Source: Micrococcaceae bacterium (lineage in GTDB: Bacteria; Actinomycetota; Actinomycetes; Actinomycetales; Micrococcaceae). From it: DNA of 14,633 bases. A model generated the notes under the pieces. The model did no database searches, was not told the origin of the DNA, and saw nothing but the letters and a program-made list of their open reading frames with translations. The stretch's first letter is position 1. Every line of letters starts with the position of its first letter. Below are positions 6,849 through 13,619 of this stretch, piece after piece. Where the stretch lies: the NCBI GenBank assembly GCA_003486025.1, contig DNHA01000135.1, forward strand, positions 1-14,633. The letters are read 5' to 3'. A program made the translations under genes and the position numbers.

Positions 6849-7567
6849 CCTATGCCTTCACACATCGTGGCATTCGATTCGGGGATGAAGAGAATACGCT
6901 CATCGCCTTTCAGCGGGCCTGGGATTTGGGAATTAGGCATCTGGAAACGGATGTACGCGCCTCCAAGGACGGAACCGTCTATGCCTTCCACGACGAAACG
7001 CTGGACCGGGTCACCGACGCTCAGGGGCCATTGCACGAGCGTACGGAACGAGAGCTGGCGACGGTGCGAGCCGGCGGTCAACCGCTGTGCACGCTGCGCG
7101 AATTACTGCGCAGCTTCCCGAACGCTGTGCTGAACATCGATGTCAAAGACGAGCGGGTAATTGCCCCGCTGGCCAAGCTCATCGAGGACCTTGGTTGTCA
7201 CCAACAGATCGCGCTGGCTTCTTTTGACAGCTCGCGCAGTGCCGCGGTGCAACATCTGATTTCTGCCCCGGTCCGGAGTTCCCCTGGCATGCGGCAGATG
7301 GCACTTATCTGGCTCTGTGCGACTCTTTTTAGATGGATTCCACGCGGGCTTGCTCAGGGGTTTTGGGCGGTGCAAGTACCGTTGAAGTACGGTGTTCTCC
7401 CAGTGGTTACAAACAGGTTTATCAAGGCGGTACAGGACGCTGGATTGCAGGTCCATGTCTGGGTGATCGATGATGAGCCGACCATGCGTGCGCTGATTGA
7501 GAAAAAAGTTGACGCGATCATGAGCGATGACGCCGAACTGCTGGTGCAGGTTCTAAGTCAGAAATAA
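6845..7567 (+). CDS. Glycerophosphodiester phosphodiesterase (GDPD) family protein
   Basis: This is a 240-residue GDPD TIM-barrel protein that should release sn-glycerol-3-phosphate and an alcohol from glycerophosphodiesters in phospholipid turnover. The family signature is complete: THRG (6-9) with catalytic His7; EENTLIAF (15-22) in place of the usual PENT; LETDVRASKDG (33-43) with metal ligands Glu34 and Asp36; FHDETLDR (48-55) with catalytic His49; and NIDVKD (97-102). HVWVIDDE near the C-terminus is the usual last strand. No signal peptide is seen, so it is a cytoplasmic form like UgpQ rather than a secreted GlpQ. It overlaps the HAD gene by 4 nt and is the last gene of the run, ending at TAATAA just before a strong terminator. 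No glycerol-3-phosphate transporter or dehydrogenase gene is close by. Confidence 0.92.
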   Translation: MTYAFTHRGIRFGDEENTLIAFQRAWDLGIRHLETDVRASKDGTVYAFHDETLDRVTDAQGPLHERTERELATVRAGGQPLCTLRELLRSFPNAVLNIDVKDERVIAPLAKLIEDLGCHQQIALASFDSSRSAAVQHLISAPVRSSPGMRQMALIWLCATLFRWIPRGLAQGFWAVQVPLKYGVLPVVTNRFIKAVQDAGLQVHVWVIDDEPTMRALIEKKVDAIMSDDAELLVQVLSQK

Positions 7568-7585
7568 TAATCTGACCTGTATATA

Positions 7586-7634
7586 AGCCTGGCGCAGAAT
7601 GTTAAATTCCGCGCCAGGCTGTTTTATTCTTTTT
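7586..7634 (+). terminator. Intrinsic terminator ending the five-gene run
   Basis: AGCCTGGCGC (7586-7595) pairs perfectly with GCGCCAGGCT (7611-7620). After one A-C mismatch, GAAT/ATTC (7597-7600/7606-7609) extends the stem to a GTTAA loop. GTTTTATTCTTTTT (7621-7634) follows directly. This is a canonical Rho-independent terminator for the plus strand. The T-run touches the stop codon (7633-7635) of the convergent minus-strand gene, so the same stem may also stop leftward transcription, although its T-tail in that direction is poor. Confidence 0.93.
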
Positions 7635-8610
7635 AACGTACCGACAATGTATCCAAGACCAATGGTGCGTGTTCTTCGAGCTGTGCCTCGCTTGCGTCAA
7701 GGAGCAGCCGCAGCCAGGTTTCATGTTGGGATAGCGGAGCAACCAGGCAAGCCGGAGCAATCAAATCATAGAGCTCATCGGGGTTGCCATAGGCAGCAAA
7801 TTCTCCCAGATAGGCACCTAGAACTCGCATGACTCGTTCGTCATCGGTTCGGCAATTCCAGGTCTGTGTCATTGCAGCTAGCGGGGCAGCCAACGAAGAG
7901 AAAGGATGGGCCCAGTGCGCGGCTGCAAAGTTTATGATGCGTGCTTGCTGGTCCTGCTCGGCGGGGACCACAGCCTGTGCCAAGTCGAAGGCTCCGTGTT
8001 CCAAGCTCAACGGAACCGGGCCACGATGCAAGGCCGCACAGGCCTCGGAGAGTGTGGAGACATGGCGGTGCAGCTCGTCGGCTTGCTGCGGATCCAGATG
8101 CAATGGATGTTGTGCATCGAGCGAGACATGCATGCTCAAGGCCTGCTCGAATTGTTCTGGCAAGAACTGCGGATCTACCACAGGCATGCCCACGTCGAAG
8201 AAGGCCTCTTCGTTGCCCATCAATGCAACCTGGAAGGAACCGAGCGAAGCCAGCGCGAGCTGCCAGTTCTCGACGCTGTCTTTGAGATCTGCCAGGGTAT
8301 GGCCAAAATCGGGGGAGAGCATATAACCGGCCACCCGGTCGATGGCCAAAGGCATCACCACACGGTCCGGAAGCAATTCACCGGCGGTAATCGTAATGGC
8401 GGCCTCGGCCGTCAATCCAGGCGCGTTCGCGCTGAACACCAGATCTGCCGCGTCGGTTCCTACCAACGCCGAGATCTGATGCAGAGAAGCCGGCCAAAAA
8501 TCCGGTCCTGCAACACGCTCGATGCTGTAAGCGGCGCATGCCTCATCGATCCAGCCGGCGGCATCTTCACGCCATTGCTCGCTATTCCATACATCTATCC
8601 ACTGAGCCAC
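7633..8610 (-). CDS. APH-like phosphotransferase-fold protein with degenerate active site (probable pseudokinase)
   Basis: From a GTG at 8608-8610 this encodes 325 residues; an in-frame TTG at 8637 would add nine. The layout matches an actinobacterial aminoglycoside-phosphotransferase-like family that I recall. LVFSANAPGLTAEAA (57-71) matches the usual N-lobe 'FKANAPGLA.EAA', VAGYMLSPDFGHTL (93-106) the hinge '.LLPDgGp.L', LEHGAF (203-208) the catalytic loop 'HGDLH..N', and INFAAAHWAHPF (226-237) the metal loop 'FDWGDA.vaHPF'. The expected Lys is Ser60, the catalytic Asp is Ala207, the loop Asn is Gln212 and the metal Asp is Asn227. It therefore looks catalytically dead yet is intact in frame. 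GTG is preferred because AAGG (complement of 8614-8617) stands near it and the palindrome at 8634-8651 then falls outside the gene. The family call rests on memory; a role linked to the divergent phosphorylase is only a guess. Confidence 0.65.
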   Translation of the reverse strand: MAQWIDVWNSEQWREDAAGWIDEACAAYSIERVAGPDFWPASLHQISALVGTDAADLVFSANAPGLTAEAAITITAGELLPDRVVMPLAIDRVAGYMLSPDFGHTLADLKDSVENWQLALASLGSFQVALMGNEEAFFDVGMPVVDPQFLPEQFEQALSMHVSLDAQHPLHLDPQQADELHRHVSTLSEACAALHRGPVPLSLEHGAFDLAQAVVPAEQDQQARIINFAAAHWAHPFSSLAAPLAAMTQTWNCRTDDERVMRVLGAYLGEFAAYGNPDELYDLIAPACLVAPLSQHETWLRLLLDASEAQLEEHAPLVLDTLSVR

Positions 8611-8633
8611 ATTCCTTATCGTAGTATGTCGAT

Positions 8634-8651
8634 GCAAGTGGAAACACTTGC
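8634..8651. promoter_or_regulatory. Perfect 18-bp palindrome, candidate operator for the phosphorylase gene
   Basis: GCAAGTG (8634-8640) and CACTTGC (8645-8651) are perfect 7-bp inverted repeats around GAAA. The site lies between the divergent pseudokinase and phosphorylase genes and overlaps a candidate -35 box (8648-8653). It could be a repressor operator. If transcribed on the plus strand it would form a 7-bp stem capped by a GNRA tetraloop. The regulator is not encoded in the window, unless the distal LacI protein acts here, and the two sites do not look alike. Confidence 0.5.
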
Positions 8652-8676
8652 TACGGTGGGAACTACGGCCATTAAT
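8648..8676 (+). promoter_or_regulatory. Candidate promoter of the phosphoglucomutase-phosphorylase gene
   Basis: TTGCTA (8648-8653) and ATTAAT (8671-8676) are separated by 17 nt, and each matches consensus at 4 of 6 bases. The -35 overlaps the right arm of the 18-bp palindrome, and the gene starts at 8702. Sequence match is modest; the position and the overlap with a dyad are the main support. Confidence 0.3.
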
Positions 8677-8687
8677 TGCCCTCTTTC

Positions 8688-8693
8688 GAAGGA
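8688..8693 (+). promoter_or_regulatory. Ribosome-binding site deciding the GTG start at 8702
   Basis: GAAGGA lies 8 nt before the GTG at 8702-8704. The longer in-frame option (TTG at 8648) has no comparable site, would add 18 residues unlike any HAD N-terminus, and would begin inside the palindrome. Confidence 0.75.
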
Positions 8694-8701
8694 TTTCGAT
8701 C

Positions 8702-11700
8702 GTGAATGCTACCCGCCCGACCTACCGGCACCGTGATTTTAAGGCCGTCCTTTTTGATTTGGATGGTGTACTCACTCCGACCGCGCTACTGCACCGCGCC
8801 GCCTGGAATGAACTCTTTACAGAATTTTTCAGCCAGGAACATCCGGGCGTGCCGCCCTACACGGAACGGGATTATTTCGACTTGCTCGACGGCAGACCGC
8901 GCTACCAGGGGGTGAGCGCGGTGCTTTCCTCCCGCAATATTTCTCTGCCCTATGGAGACCCGGCCGACCCTGCCGGCACTGATTCGGTCTGTGCTCTGGG
9001 TAATCTCAAAAATTCGGTGTTCACCACTGTGCTGGAGCGAGATGGCATCGGACCCTATCCGGGTTCGAACGACTACCTGCAACAGGTGCTGAAAGCCGGT
9101 TTGGACGTTGCGGTGGTTTCTTCCTCGCGTAACGCTCATGCGGTGCTGGAAGCCGCCGGGCTTTCGGCATACTTCTCAACAGTCATGGGCGGCCGCGAGG
9201 CGGAAACCCGCCAGCTAGCCGGCAAACCGGCCCCGGACACCTTCCTGGCCACCGCCAAAGACCTTGGCTGGCGTCCGGAAGAGTGTGTGGTGATTGAAGA
9301 CGCCAGCAGCGGGGTGAAAGCAGCCCGCGCCGGAGGCTTCATGGTCGTCGGCGTGGCCCGGGAGGATAACGCCGATCAGCTCTTGGCCGCCGGCGCAGAC
9401 TTCGTCGTGGAAGACCTGAGTGAATTGGTCTCATCCTTGGCGATTCAAGCCTGGAACTTTGACCCGTGGTCAATCACCCGGGACAGCGAACGTGACCATA
9501 ACGGAGCCCAGGACACCGTCTTTGCCTTGGGCAATGGCTTCCTCGGAGCTCGAGCCGCACAGGTCGGGCTCGGGGAACAAGTGGCCGGTACCTTCATCAA
9601 CGGGCTGCATGAGACCTGGCAGATCCGCCACGCCGAAAGCGCTTTTGGGCTGGCCGAGACCGGGCAGACGATGATCAGCGCTCCGGATTTCCGCACACTG
9701 CGCGTGTTCATCAACGACGAGGCGCTCGAGGTGGGGCGGACCGAGATGATCCGCGATGACCTGCGTCTTGATTTCCGTGAAGGAACGCTGATTTCCCAGA
9801 CCCTCTGGCGAACCGCTGAGGGGCATCGGGTCGCGGTGACCGAACGAACCATGATTTCTTTCACCGATCGGCACCTGGCGGTAACCGACCTGCATGTGCG
9901 CTTGCTCGATGAACCGGCGCATGTGCTGGTGCAGTCTTCGATGATCGGCTATCGTTCCGAGCCCGAAGTATCTTCACCAGCCGAAGTTGATTGGGGCAAG
10001 GATCCTCGCAAATCAGAGGAATCTTCGGATAATCCATTGCATCCCGCAGGGCATATTTCCCAGGGTGCTCGGCTTGGCGTGGCCTACCACGTGGCAGGTT
10101 CACAGATGTCTGTTGCGGCGGTGATGGAACACCGGGTGGAAAGTACCGGTGGCGCCAGCGCGCAGGTCAATACCGTACGCAGCGCGCAGCCGAACCGTGC
10201 CGACGAGGTTTCAAGTGCAAATCTCGATGCGGGCCAGGGCCTGCGCATTTCGAAATTTGCTGTGTATCATTCCTCGCGCCGTCATCCAGCCCAAGAAATG
10301 CTGCAACGCTCCACGCGCGCGCTGGATCACCTGGTGCCTCGCGGAATCGATGAGCACTTCCGCGCGCAGCGGGCCTTTATGAAGTCTTACTGGCAGCGCA
10401 GCGACGTGCTGGTCGATAGCGATGATCCAAGCTTGCAGCGCAAGATCCGCTGGAACCTCTTTCAATTGGCGCAGGCGTCGGCCAGAGCCGACGGTCTAGG
10501 GATCAGCGCCAAGGGAGTGAGCGGTAATGGGTACTCCGGCCATTACTTCTGGGACACCGAGATTTATGTGCTGCCATTCTTGACCTATACGAACCAGCAG
10601 TGGGCGCGTAATACCCTGCGCGCACGCATCTCGACGATTCCAGCAGCGATCCGCAGGGCGCGCACGATGAACGAGGAAGGACTGCTCTTCCCTTGGCGCA
10701 CCATCAACGGTGAAGAAGCCAGCGCCTATTATCCAGCAGGTACCGCGCAATATCACATCAACGCGGACGTGGTGTATTCGCTGAACCGCTATCTTTTTGC
10801 CGCCTGCGACGACGAGTTCCTCGAGGCAGGCGGGGCCGAGATTCTCATTGGCACCGCGCGCATGTGGGCTTCGTTGGGGTTCTGGCGCGGCTCGGGTGAC
10901 CAGCGTAGTTTCCATATCCATGGCGTGACCGGCCCGGACGAGTACACCGCGGTGGTCAACGACAATACCTACACCAATGTCATGGCGCGGTTTAACCTGC
11001 GGCGTTCGGCCCAGCTGCTCGGCGAATTGGCTGCTCGGCGCCCGGAATTCTATGCGCAACTGGCGCAACGCCTGGAACTGGACGATTCCGAAATCGATAC
11101 CTGGCTGGTGGCTGCCGAGCGAATCCATATCCCATATTCGGATGCGGTAGGAATCCACCCGCAGGATGACCATTTTCTGAACCGTGAGGTTTGGGATTTA
11201 GCGGCTAGTGGCGCTGATAAGCGTCCGTTGCTGCTGCATTACCACCCGTTGGTGATTTACCGTTTCCAAGTCATTAAGCAAGCCGATACGGTGCTCGCGC
11301 TCTGGCTGCGTTCCAGTGATTTCACCGCGGAGCAAAAGCTCGCTGATTTCAACTATTATGACCCGTTGACTACCGGGGACTCGACGCTTTCGGCGACTGT
11401 ACAGTCAATTCTTGCGGCCGAGGTCGGCTATCGTGACCTGGCTTTTGACTACTTTGAGCATGCGCTGAATGTTGATCTGGAAAATCTTCATGGAAATACC
11501 GCTGACGGGGTGCATGTGGCTTCCACCGGTGGTGTGTGGGCAGCGCTGGTCAACGGGTTCGCTGGGCTGCGCGATGATAATCAAAAGTTGGAATTTGACC
11601 CGCGGTTGCCACAGGTTTGGAGATCGATTGCTTTCCAACTGATATTCAACGGTTCGGTGATCAAGGTGCGGCTTGAATCTACGTGGATTGAGTTCACCCT

Positions 11701-11884
11701 GGCCGGAGCGCAGCAACAAAGCGTCTGGGTGCGAGGCCAAGAGATTGTGCTGCAGCCAGGACAGAGCCAGCAGGTGCCGCTTGCCGATCAAGGCCCGCAA
11801 CTTTCCGGGCGGCCCAGCTTGGACCATGTGCTCTCCTTGCAGCGTGACGCTGGAGTGGATATACCGCATAAGCCGTGGAAATAG
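8702..11884 (+). CDS. Bifunctional beta-phosphoglucomutase (HAD) - GH65 disaccharide phosphorylase
   Basis: This 1060-residue protein joins two enzymes. Residues about 13-245 are a HAD beta-phosphoglucomutase: DLDGV (19-23) with Asp19/Asp21, SSSRN (140-144), GKPAPD (174-179) with Lys175, and VIEDASSG (197-204). Residues about 250-1060 are a complete GH65 protein: FALGNGFLG (274-282) in the N-terminal beta-sandwich, then the (alpha/alpha)6 barrel with GHYFWDTEIYVLPF (613-626), the loop GTAQYHINAD (680-689), GVTGPDEY (741-748) with catalytic acid Glu747, KQAD (859-862) and the phosphate-loop region DSTLS (893-897). GH65 phosphorolysis of an alpha-linked disaccharide (maltose, trehalose, kojibiose or similar) yields beta-glucose-1-phosphate, and the fused mutase turns this into glucose-6-phosphate. 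Exact substrate is not readable. Related actinobacteria carry these as neighbouring separate genes (Rv3400-Rv3401 in M. tuberculosis). The convergent gene is a sugar porter. Confidence 0.92.
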   Translation: MNATRPTYRHRDFKAVLFDLDGVLTPTALLHRAAWNELFTEFFSQEHPGVPPYTERDYFDLLDGRPRYQGVSAVLSSRNISLPYGDPADPAGTDSVCALGNLKNSVFTTVLERDGIGPYPGSNDYLQQVLKAGLDVAVVSSSRNAHAVLEAAGLSAYFSTVMGGREAETRQLAGKPAPDTFLATAKDLGWRPEECVVIEDASSGVKAARAGGFMVVGVAREDNADQLLAAGADFVVEDLSELVSSLAIQAWNFDPWSITRDSERDHNGAQDTVFALGNGFLGARAAQVGLGEQVAGTFINGLHETWQIRHAESAFGLAETGQTMISAPDFRTLRVFINDEALEVGRTEMIRDDLRLDFREGTLISQTLWRTAEGHRVAVTERTMISFTDRHLAVTDLHVRLLDEPAHVLVQSSMIGYRSEPEVSSPAEVDWGKDPRKSEESSDNPLHPAGHISQGARLGVAYHVAGSQMSVAAVMEHRVESTGGASAQVNTVRSAQPNRADEVSSANLDAGQGLRISKFAVYHSSRRHPAQEMLQRSTRALDHLVPRGIDEHFRAQRAFMKSYWQRSDVLVDSDDPSLQRKIRWNLFQLAQASARADGLGISAKGVSGNGYSGHYFWDTEIYVLPFLTYTNQQWARNTLRARISTIPAAIRRARTMNEEGLLFPWRTINGEEASAYYPAGTAQYHINADVVYSLNRYLFAACDDEFLEAGGAEILIGTARMWASLGFWRGSGDQRSFHIHGVTGPDEYTAVVNDNTYTNVMARFNLRRSAQLLGELAARRPEFYAQLAQRLELDDSEIDTWLVAAERIHIPYSDAVGIHPQDDHFLNREVWDLAASGADKRPLLLHYHPLVIYRFQVIKQADTVLALWLRSSDFTAEQKLADFNYYDPLTTGDSTLSATVQSILAAEVGYRDLAFDYFEHALNVDLENLHGNTADGVHVASTGGVWAALVNGFAGLRDDNQKLEFDPRLPQVWRSIAFQLIFNGSVIKVRLESTWIEFTLAGAQQQSVWVRGQEIVLQPGQSQQVPLADQGPQLSGRPSLDHVLSLQRDAGVDIPHKPWK

Positions 11885-11927
11885 GAAAAAGCGGGTGGGC
11901 ACCGAATGGTGCTCTCCCGGCTTTTTC
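11885..11927. terminator. Bidirectional terminator between the phosphorylase and sugar porter genes
   Basis: A long imperfect stem runs from GAAAAAGC (11885-11892) to CTTTTTC (11921-11927), with inner GCACC/GGTGC (11899-11903/11908-11912) around a GAAT loop. One G is bulged and one T-T mismatch is present. The base pairs are A-T rich on the outside, so both strands show a GC hairpin ending in a T-tract. It overlaps the end of the phosphorylase stop codon region and lies 22 nt from the stop of the convergent transporter gene, so it should stop transcription both ways. Confidence 0.88.
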
Positions 11928-11949
11928 CTCCTGAAGGGTTCTGCGTGTA

Positions 11950-13362
11950 TTACAGGGTCATCTCTTCGAGCTGGCGGCCCTTGGTCTCCTTGACCATGAA
12001 GATCACGAAAATCAGCGAGAGCAATGCGAAGAAGGCGTAAATGCCGTAGGCCAATGCCAGTCCGGCCTCGGCCAGCGAAGGGAAGGTAGTGGATACGGCA
12101 AAGTTCGCTATCCACTGAGCGGAGGCGGCCACACCGAGAGCCAGCGCGCGGATGGAGTTCGGGAAGATCTCGCCGAGCAAGACCCAAACCGCAGGGCCCC
12201 AGGTCGCTCCGAAACCGACCACAAACAGGTTCGCGGAGACCAACGCGATGATGCCCCAGTTGCCAGGCAGCCATACGGTCCCGTCAATGGTGACCGACTG
12301 CGCGAATGCGATAGCCATCATGCCCAAAGACAAGGTCATGAGCGTGGAGCCGATCATCAGGAGCAGCTTGCGGCCTAAGACGTCGATCAACAGCACCGCA
12401 ATGATGGTCGCCAGCACGTTGGTCACCGAGGTAATCAGCGAGATGGTGAACGAGTCAGACTCTGCGAAACCGACGGACTTCCACAGTGTGGTGGAGTAGT
12501 AGAAGATCACGTTGATGCCGACAAACTGCTGGAAGACCGAGAGCAGAATGCCCACCCAGACCAGTGGATGGAAGCCGAAACGGCCCATGAGATCTTTGAA
12601 CACCTGGCGGCGTTCGACGTGCACGGTGGTACGAATTTCTTCGATTTTAGCTTCCGTAGCTTGACCTGGATCCATGCCCATATCGCGGGTGAGGATGGTG
12701 GCTGCTTCAACAAAACGGCCACGTTCAACCAGGTAACGCGGGGATTCTGGCAGGCGCAGCGCAAGCAGCCCGTAAATGATCGCCGGGATCGCCAAGGACA
12801 GGTACATCCAGCGCCAGGCGGCTAAGCCGAGCCAGCCAATAGCATCTGCCGAACCCATGACAAAGACCAGCAGCGCACTGATCAAGAAGGCCACGAAGAT
12901 ACCTAGCACGATAGCCATCTGCTGCATGGAGCCCAAGCGTCCGCGGTGCTGTGCCGGAGAGATCTCGGCGATGTAGGCCGGAGCGATGACCGAGGCGAAG
13001 CCGACGCCGATGCCGCCGACGATGCGCCAGATGATCAGGTCGACCTCGCTGAAGCAAAGGCCGCAGCCCAGCGCGGAAACCAGAAGCATCGCGGAGGCAA
13101 TCACCATGGTGCGCACGCGGCCGACGCGTTCGGAGACCATTCCGGCGATCCAAGCACCGATAGCCGCACCGAGCAGGGCGCAAGACACGGTGAAGCCAAT
13201 GGTCACCGCGTTGAGCCCGAATTCGTGTTCCACGGCGTCTACCGTGCCGTTAACAATTGAAGAATCATAGCCGAAAACAAAACCGCCAAGGGCAGCGCCG
13301 AGGGCTATGAAGATGAGTCGCGCGGAGATCTTTCCGTCAGATGTAGTCGCAGTCACAAGCAT
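11950..13362 (-). CDS. MFS sugar porter family transporter (proton-sugar symporter type)
   Basis: This is a 470-residue inner-membrane protein with the 12-helix major facilitator layout and the usual central loop (about 205-260). Sugar-porter marks in order are FGYDSSIVNG (30-39), ERVGRVR (78-84) as the loop 2-3 motif, PESPRYLVERG (205-215), FQQFVGINVIFYYS (277-290), DVLGRKLL (327-334), WGPAVWVLLGEIFPNSIRA (388-406) and KETKGRQLEEM (458-468). Gln147/148, Gln278, Gln279, Asn284 and Gln416 match sugar-contacting positions of XylE as I recall them. The terminal motif begins VKETKG instead of PETKG. A hexose, pentose or disaccharide could be carried. The convergent phosphorylase gene suggests a glucose-containing sugar, but the two are on opposite strands. 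ATG 13362 has only a weak GGCGA upstream; the in-frame GTG at 13356 is an alternative start. Two related dyads lie 28-68 nt upstream. Confidence 0.92.
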   Translation of the reverse strand: MLVTATTSDGKISARLIFIALGAALGGFVFGYDSSIVNGTVDAVEHEFGLNAVTIGFTVSCALLGAAIGAWIAGMVSERVGRVRTMVIASAMLLVSALGCGLCFSEVDLIIWRIVGGIGVGFASVIAPAYIAEISPAQHRGRLGSMQQMAIVLGIFVAFLISALLVFVMGSADAIGWLGLAAWRWMYLSLAIPAIIYGLLALRLPESPRYLVERGRFVEAATILTRDMGMDPGQATEAKIEEIRTTVHVERRQVFKDLMGRFGFHPLVWVGILLSVFQQFVGINVIFYYSTTLWKSVGFAESDSFTISLITSVTNVLATIIAVLLIDVLGRKLLLMIGSTLMTLSLGMMAIAFAQSVTIDGTVWLPGNWGIIALVSANLFVVGFGATWGPAVWVLLGEIFPNSIRALALGVAASAQWIANFAVSTTFPSLAEAGLALAYGIYAFFALLSLIFVIFMVKETKGRQLEEMTL

Positions 13363-13389
13363 TCATGCTATCGCCAATAGGCACTGCGA

Positions 13390-13430
13390 CAAAGAGCTTT
13401 GGCTCGTTTTTATGATCAATAAGAGCTCTT
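13390..13430. promoter_or_regulatory. Paired dyads upstream of the sugar porter gene, candidate operators
   Basis: CAAAG-AG-CTTTG (13390-13401) and AAGAG-CTCTT (13421-13430) are two palindromes sharing the core AAGAGCT. Their centres are 30 bp apart, close to three helical turns, which would put a regulator dimer on the same face of the DNA at each site. They precede the start at 13362 of the minus-strand transporter gene. I could not place a convincing -35/-10 pair here. No regulator gene adjoins. Confidence 0.4.
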
Positions 13431-13532
13431 GGATGCCATTGGTGCCATGAATAGGAAAGAATCCTTACAATTTGCCTCCGCGCTTCTCCGAATCCCTGCA
13501 GACCAACCCCGAATTCATGCGGAAATCCCTCA

Positions 13533-13549
13533 TGCGGGCAAAACCCGCA
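13533..13549. repeat. Short perfect inverted repeat between permease and sugar porter genes
   Basis: TGCGGG (13533-13538) and CCCGCA (13544-13549) are separated by CAAAA. The repeat lies just beyond the terminator of the permease gene in the direction of transcription and has no T-run after it. It may be an operator or a leader hairpin. The rest of the 257-nt gap holds the terminator, the paired dyads and no credible gene. Confidence 0.35.
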
Positions 13550-13559
13550 ATCGGTTTCG

Positions 13560-13602
13560 AAAAAAGAAAACCGGCACCGTGAGCTTTGCCACAGCGCCGG
13601 TT
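13560..13602 (-). terminator. Intrinsic terminator after the uracil/xanthine permease gene
   Basis: Read on the minus strand, AACCGGC (complement of 13596-13602) pairs with GCCGGTT (complement of 13569-13575). The stem continues through GCTGTG/CACGGT with two G-U pairs, for 13 pairs in all around an 8-nt loop. TTTTCTTTTTT follows, overlapping the end of the stem. It begins 18 nt after the stop codon at 13620. This is a strong Rho-independent terminator, so the sugar porter gene downstream probably has its own promoter. Confidence 0.92.
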
Positions 13603-13619
13603 AGCGAAGCCGTTTACAG

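Noticed and set aside
7906..8736. 276-codon plus-strand frame antisense to the APH-like gene and running into the phosphorylase start
   Set aside because: The minus-strand frame shows recognisable protein-family motifs, while this one is rich in scattered Cys/His/Gly and matches nothing. It would also overlap the phosphorylase start and its ribosome-binding site.
11405..12274. 289-codon minus-strand frame spanning the phosphorylase end, terminator and transporter end
   Set aside because: It reads through a clear bidirectional terminator and overlaps two convergent genes with strong family motifs in other frames.
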